Assembly (NCBI GenBank): GCA_001931905.2
Contig: MSJI02000191.1
Location: 1-43,077, forward strand
DNA from: Cladosporium sp. IMV 00045
Taxonomy: Eukaryota; Ascomycota; Dothideomycetes; Cladosporiales; Cladosporiaceae
DNA length: 43,077 nt
Direction of reading: 5' to 3'
Shown: in pieces, positions 43,057-43,077 of the stretch
How positions within the stretch are numbered: position 1 is the first letter of the stretch
Layout of the letters: every line of letters begins with the position of its first letter
Position numbers and translations under genes: made by a program
The notes under the pieces: model-generated
Told to the model about the DNA's origin: nothing
What the model saw: only the letters and a program-made list of their open reading frames with translations
The model's database searches: none

Positions 43057-43077
43057 GTAAGTCAGCACCGACTAAAA

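Overview
The window looks like a chromosomal segment of a filamentous ascomycete (Pezizomycotina). The evidence is short GT-AG introns of about 50-90 nt with CTAAC-type branch sites, a fungal RGS-LOV photoreceptor, a Ppz-type phosphatase, Cox10, Rex4, an F-box protein and a fungal cyclopropane-fatty-acid-synthase-like enzyme. A dothideomycete is my best guess, but the sequence alone does not prove it. I find fifteen protein-coding genes (one cut by the right edge), no convincing rRNA or tRNA, and no CRISPR array or phage.

Layout. 0-5.4 kb: a four-exon RGS-LOV blue-light receptor, then a small two-helix membrane protein. 5.4-11.1 kb: a gene-poor stretch containing a decayed tandem-repeat block (about 6.0-7.9 kb) and a 15-bp minisatellite. 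11.1-13.3 kb: a secreted bilirubin-oxidase-like multicopper oxidase. 13.8-16.45 kb: an unrecognised minus-strand gene lying between two diverged tandem arrays that look like inverted relatives of each other; a second repeat family, shared with the 6-kb block, sits between the left array and the gene. 16.5-21.2 kb: a DHA1-type MFS transporter and a cytochrome P450 with a large insertion, both on the minus strand. 21.2-24.9 kb: no gene found. 24.9-43.1 kb: a denser, largely housekeeping region with an enoyl-CoA hydratase/isomerase, Ppz phosphatase, Cox10, F-box protein, DUF4385 protein, RNase H2 subunit C, a CFA-synthase-like methyltransferase, Rex4 and a Sap1/spastin-like AAA ATPase.

How the genes fit together. 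There is no operon logic and no biosynthetic cluster core enzyme (no PKS, NRPS or terpene synthase). The P450-MFS pair and the secreted oxidase could serve detoxification or secondary metabolism, but only as accessory functions. The right-hand genes act in independent core processes: heme A synthesis, phosphatase signalling, ribonucleotide removal, rRNA processing, lipid modification and AAA remodelling.

The least explained structure is the pair of inverted arrays around the 14.6-15.8 kb gene, the second repeat family shared by the 6-kb and 14.4-kb sites in opposite orientations, the frame break in that gene, and a recurring switch from C-rich to G-rich coding strand within several genes of the window.
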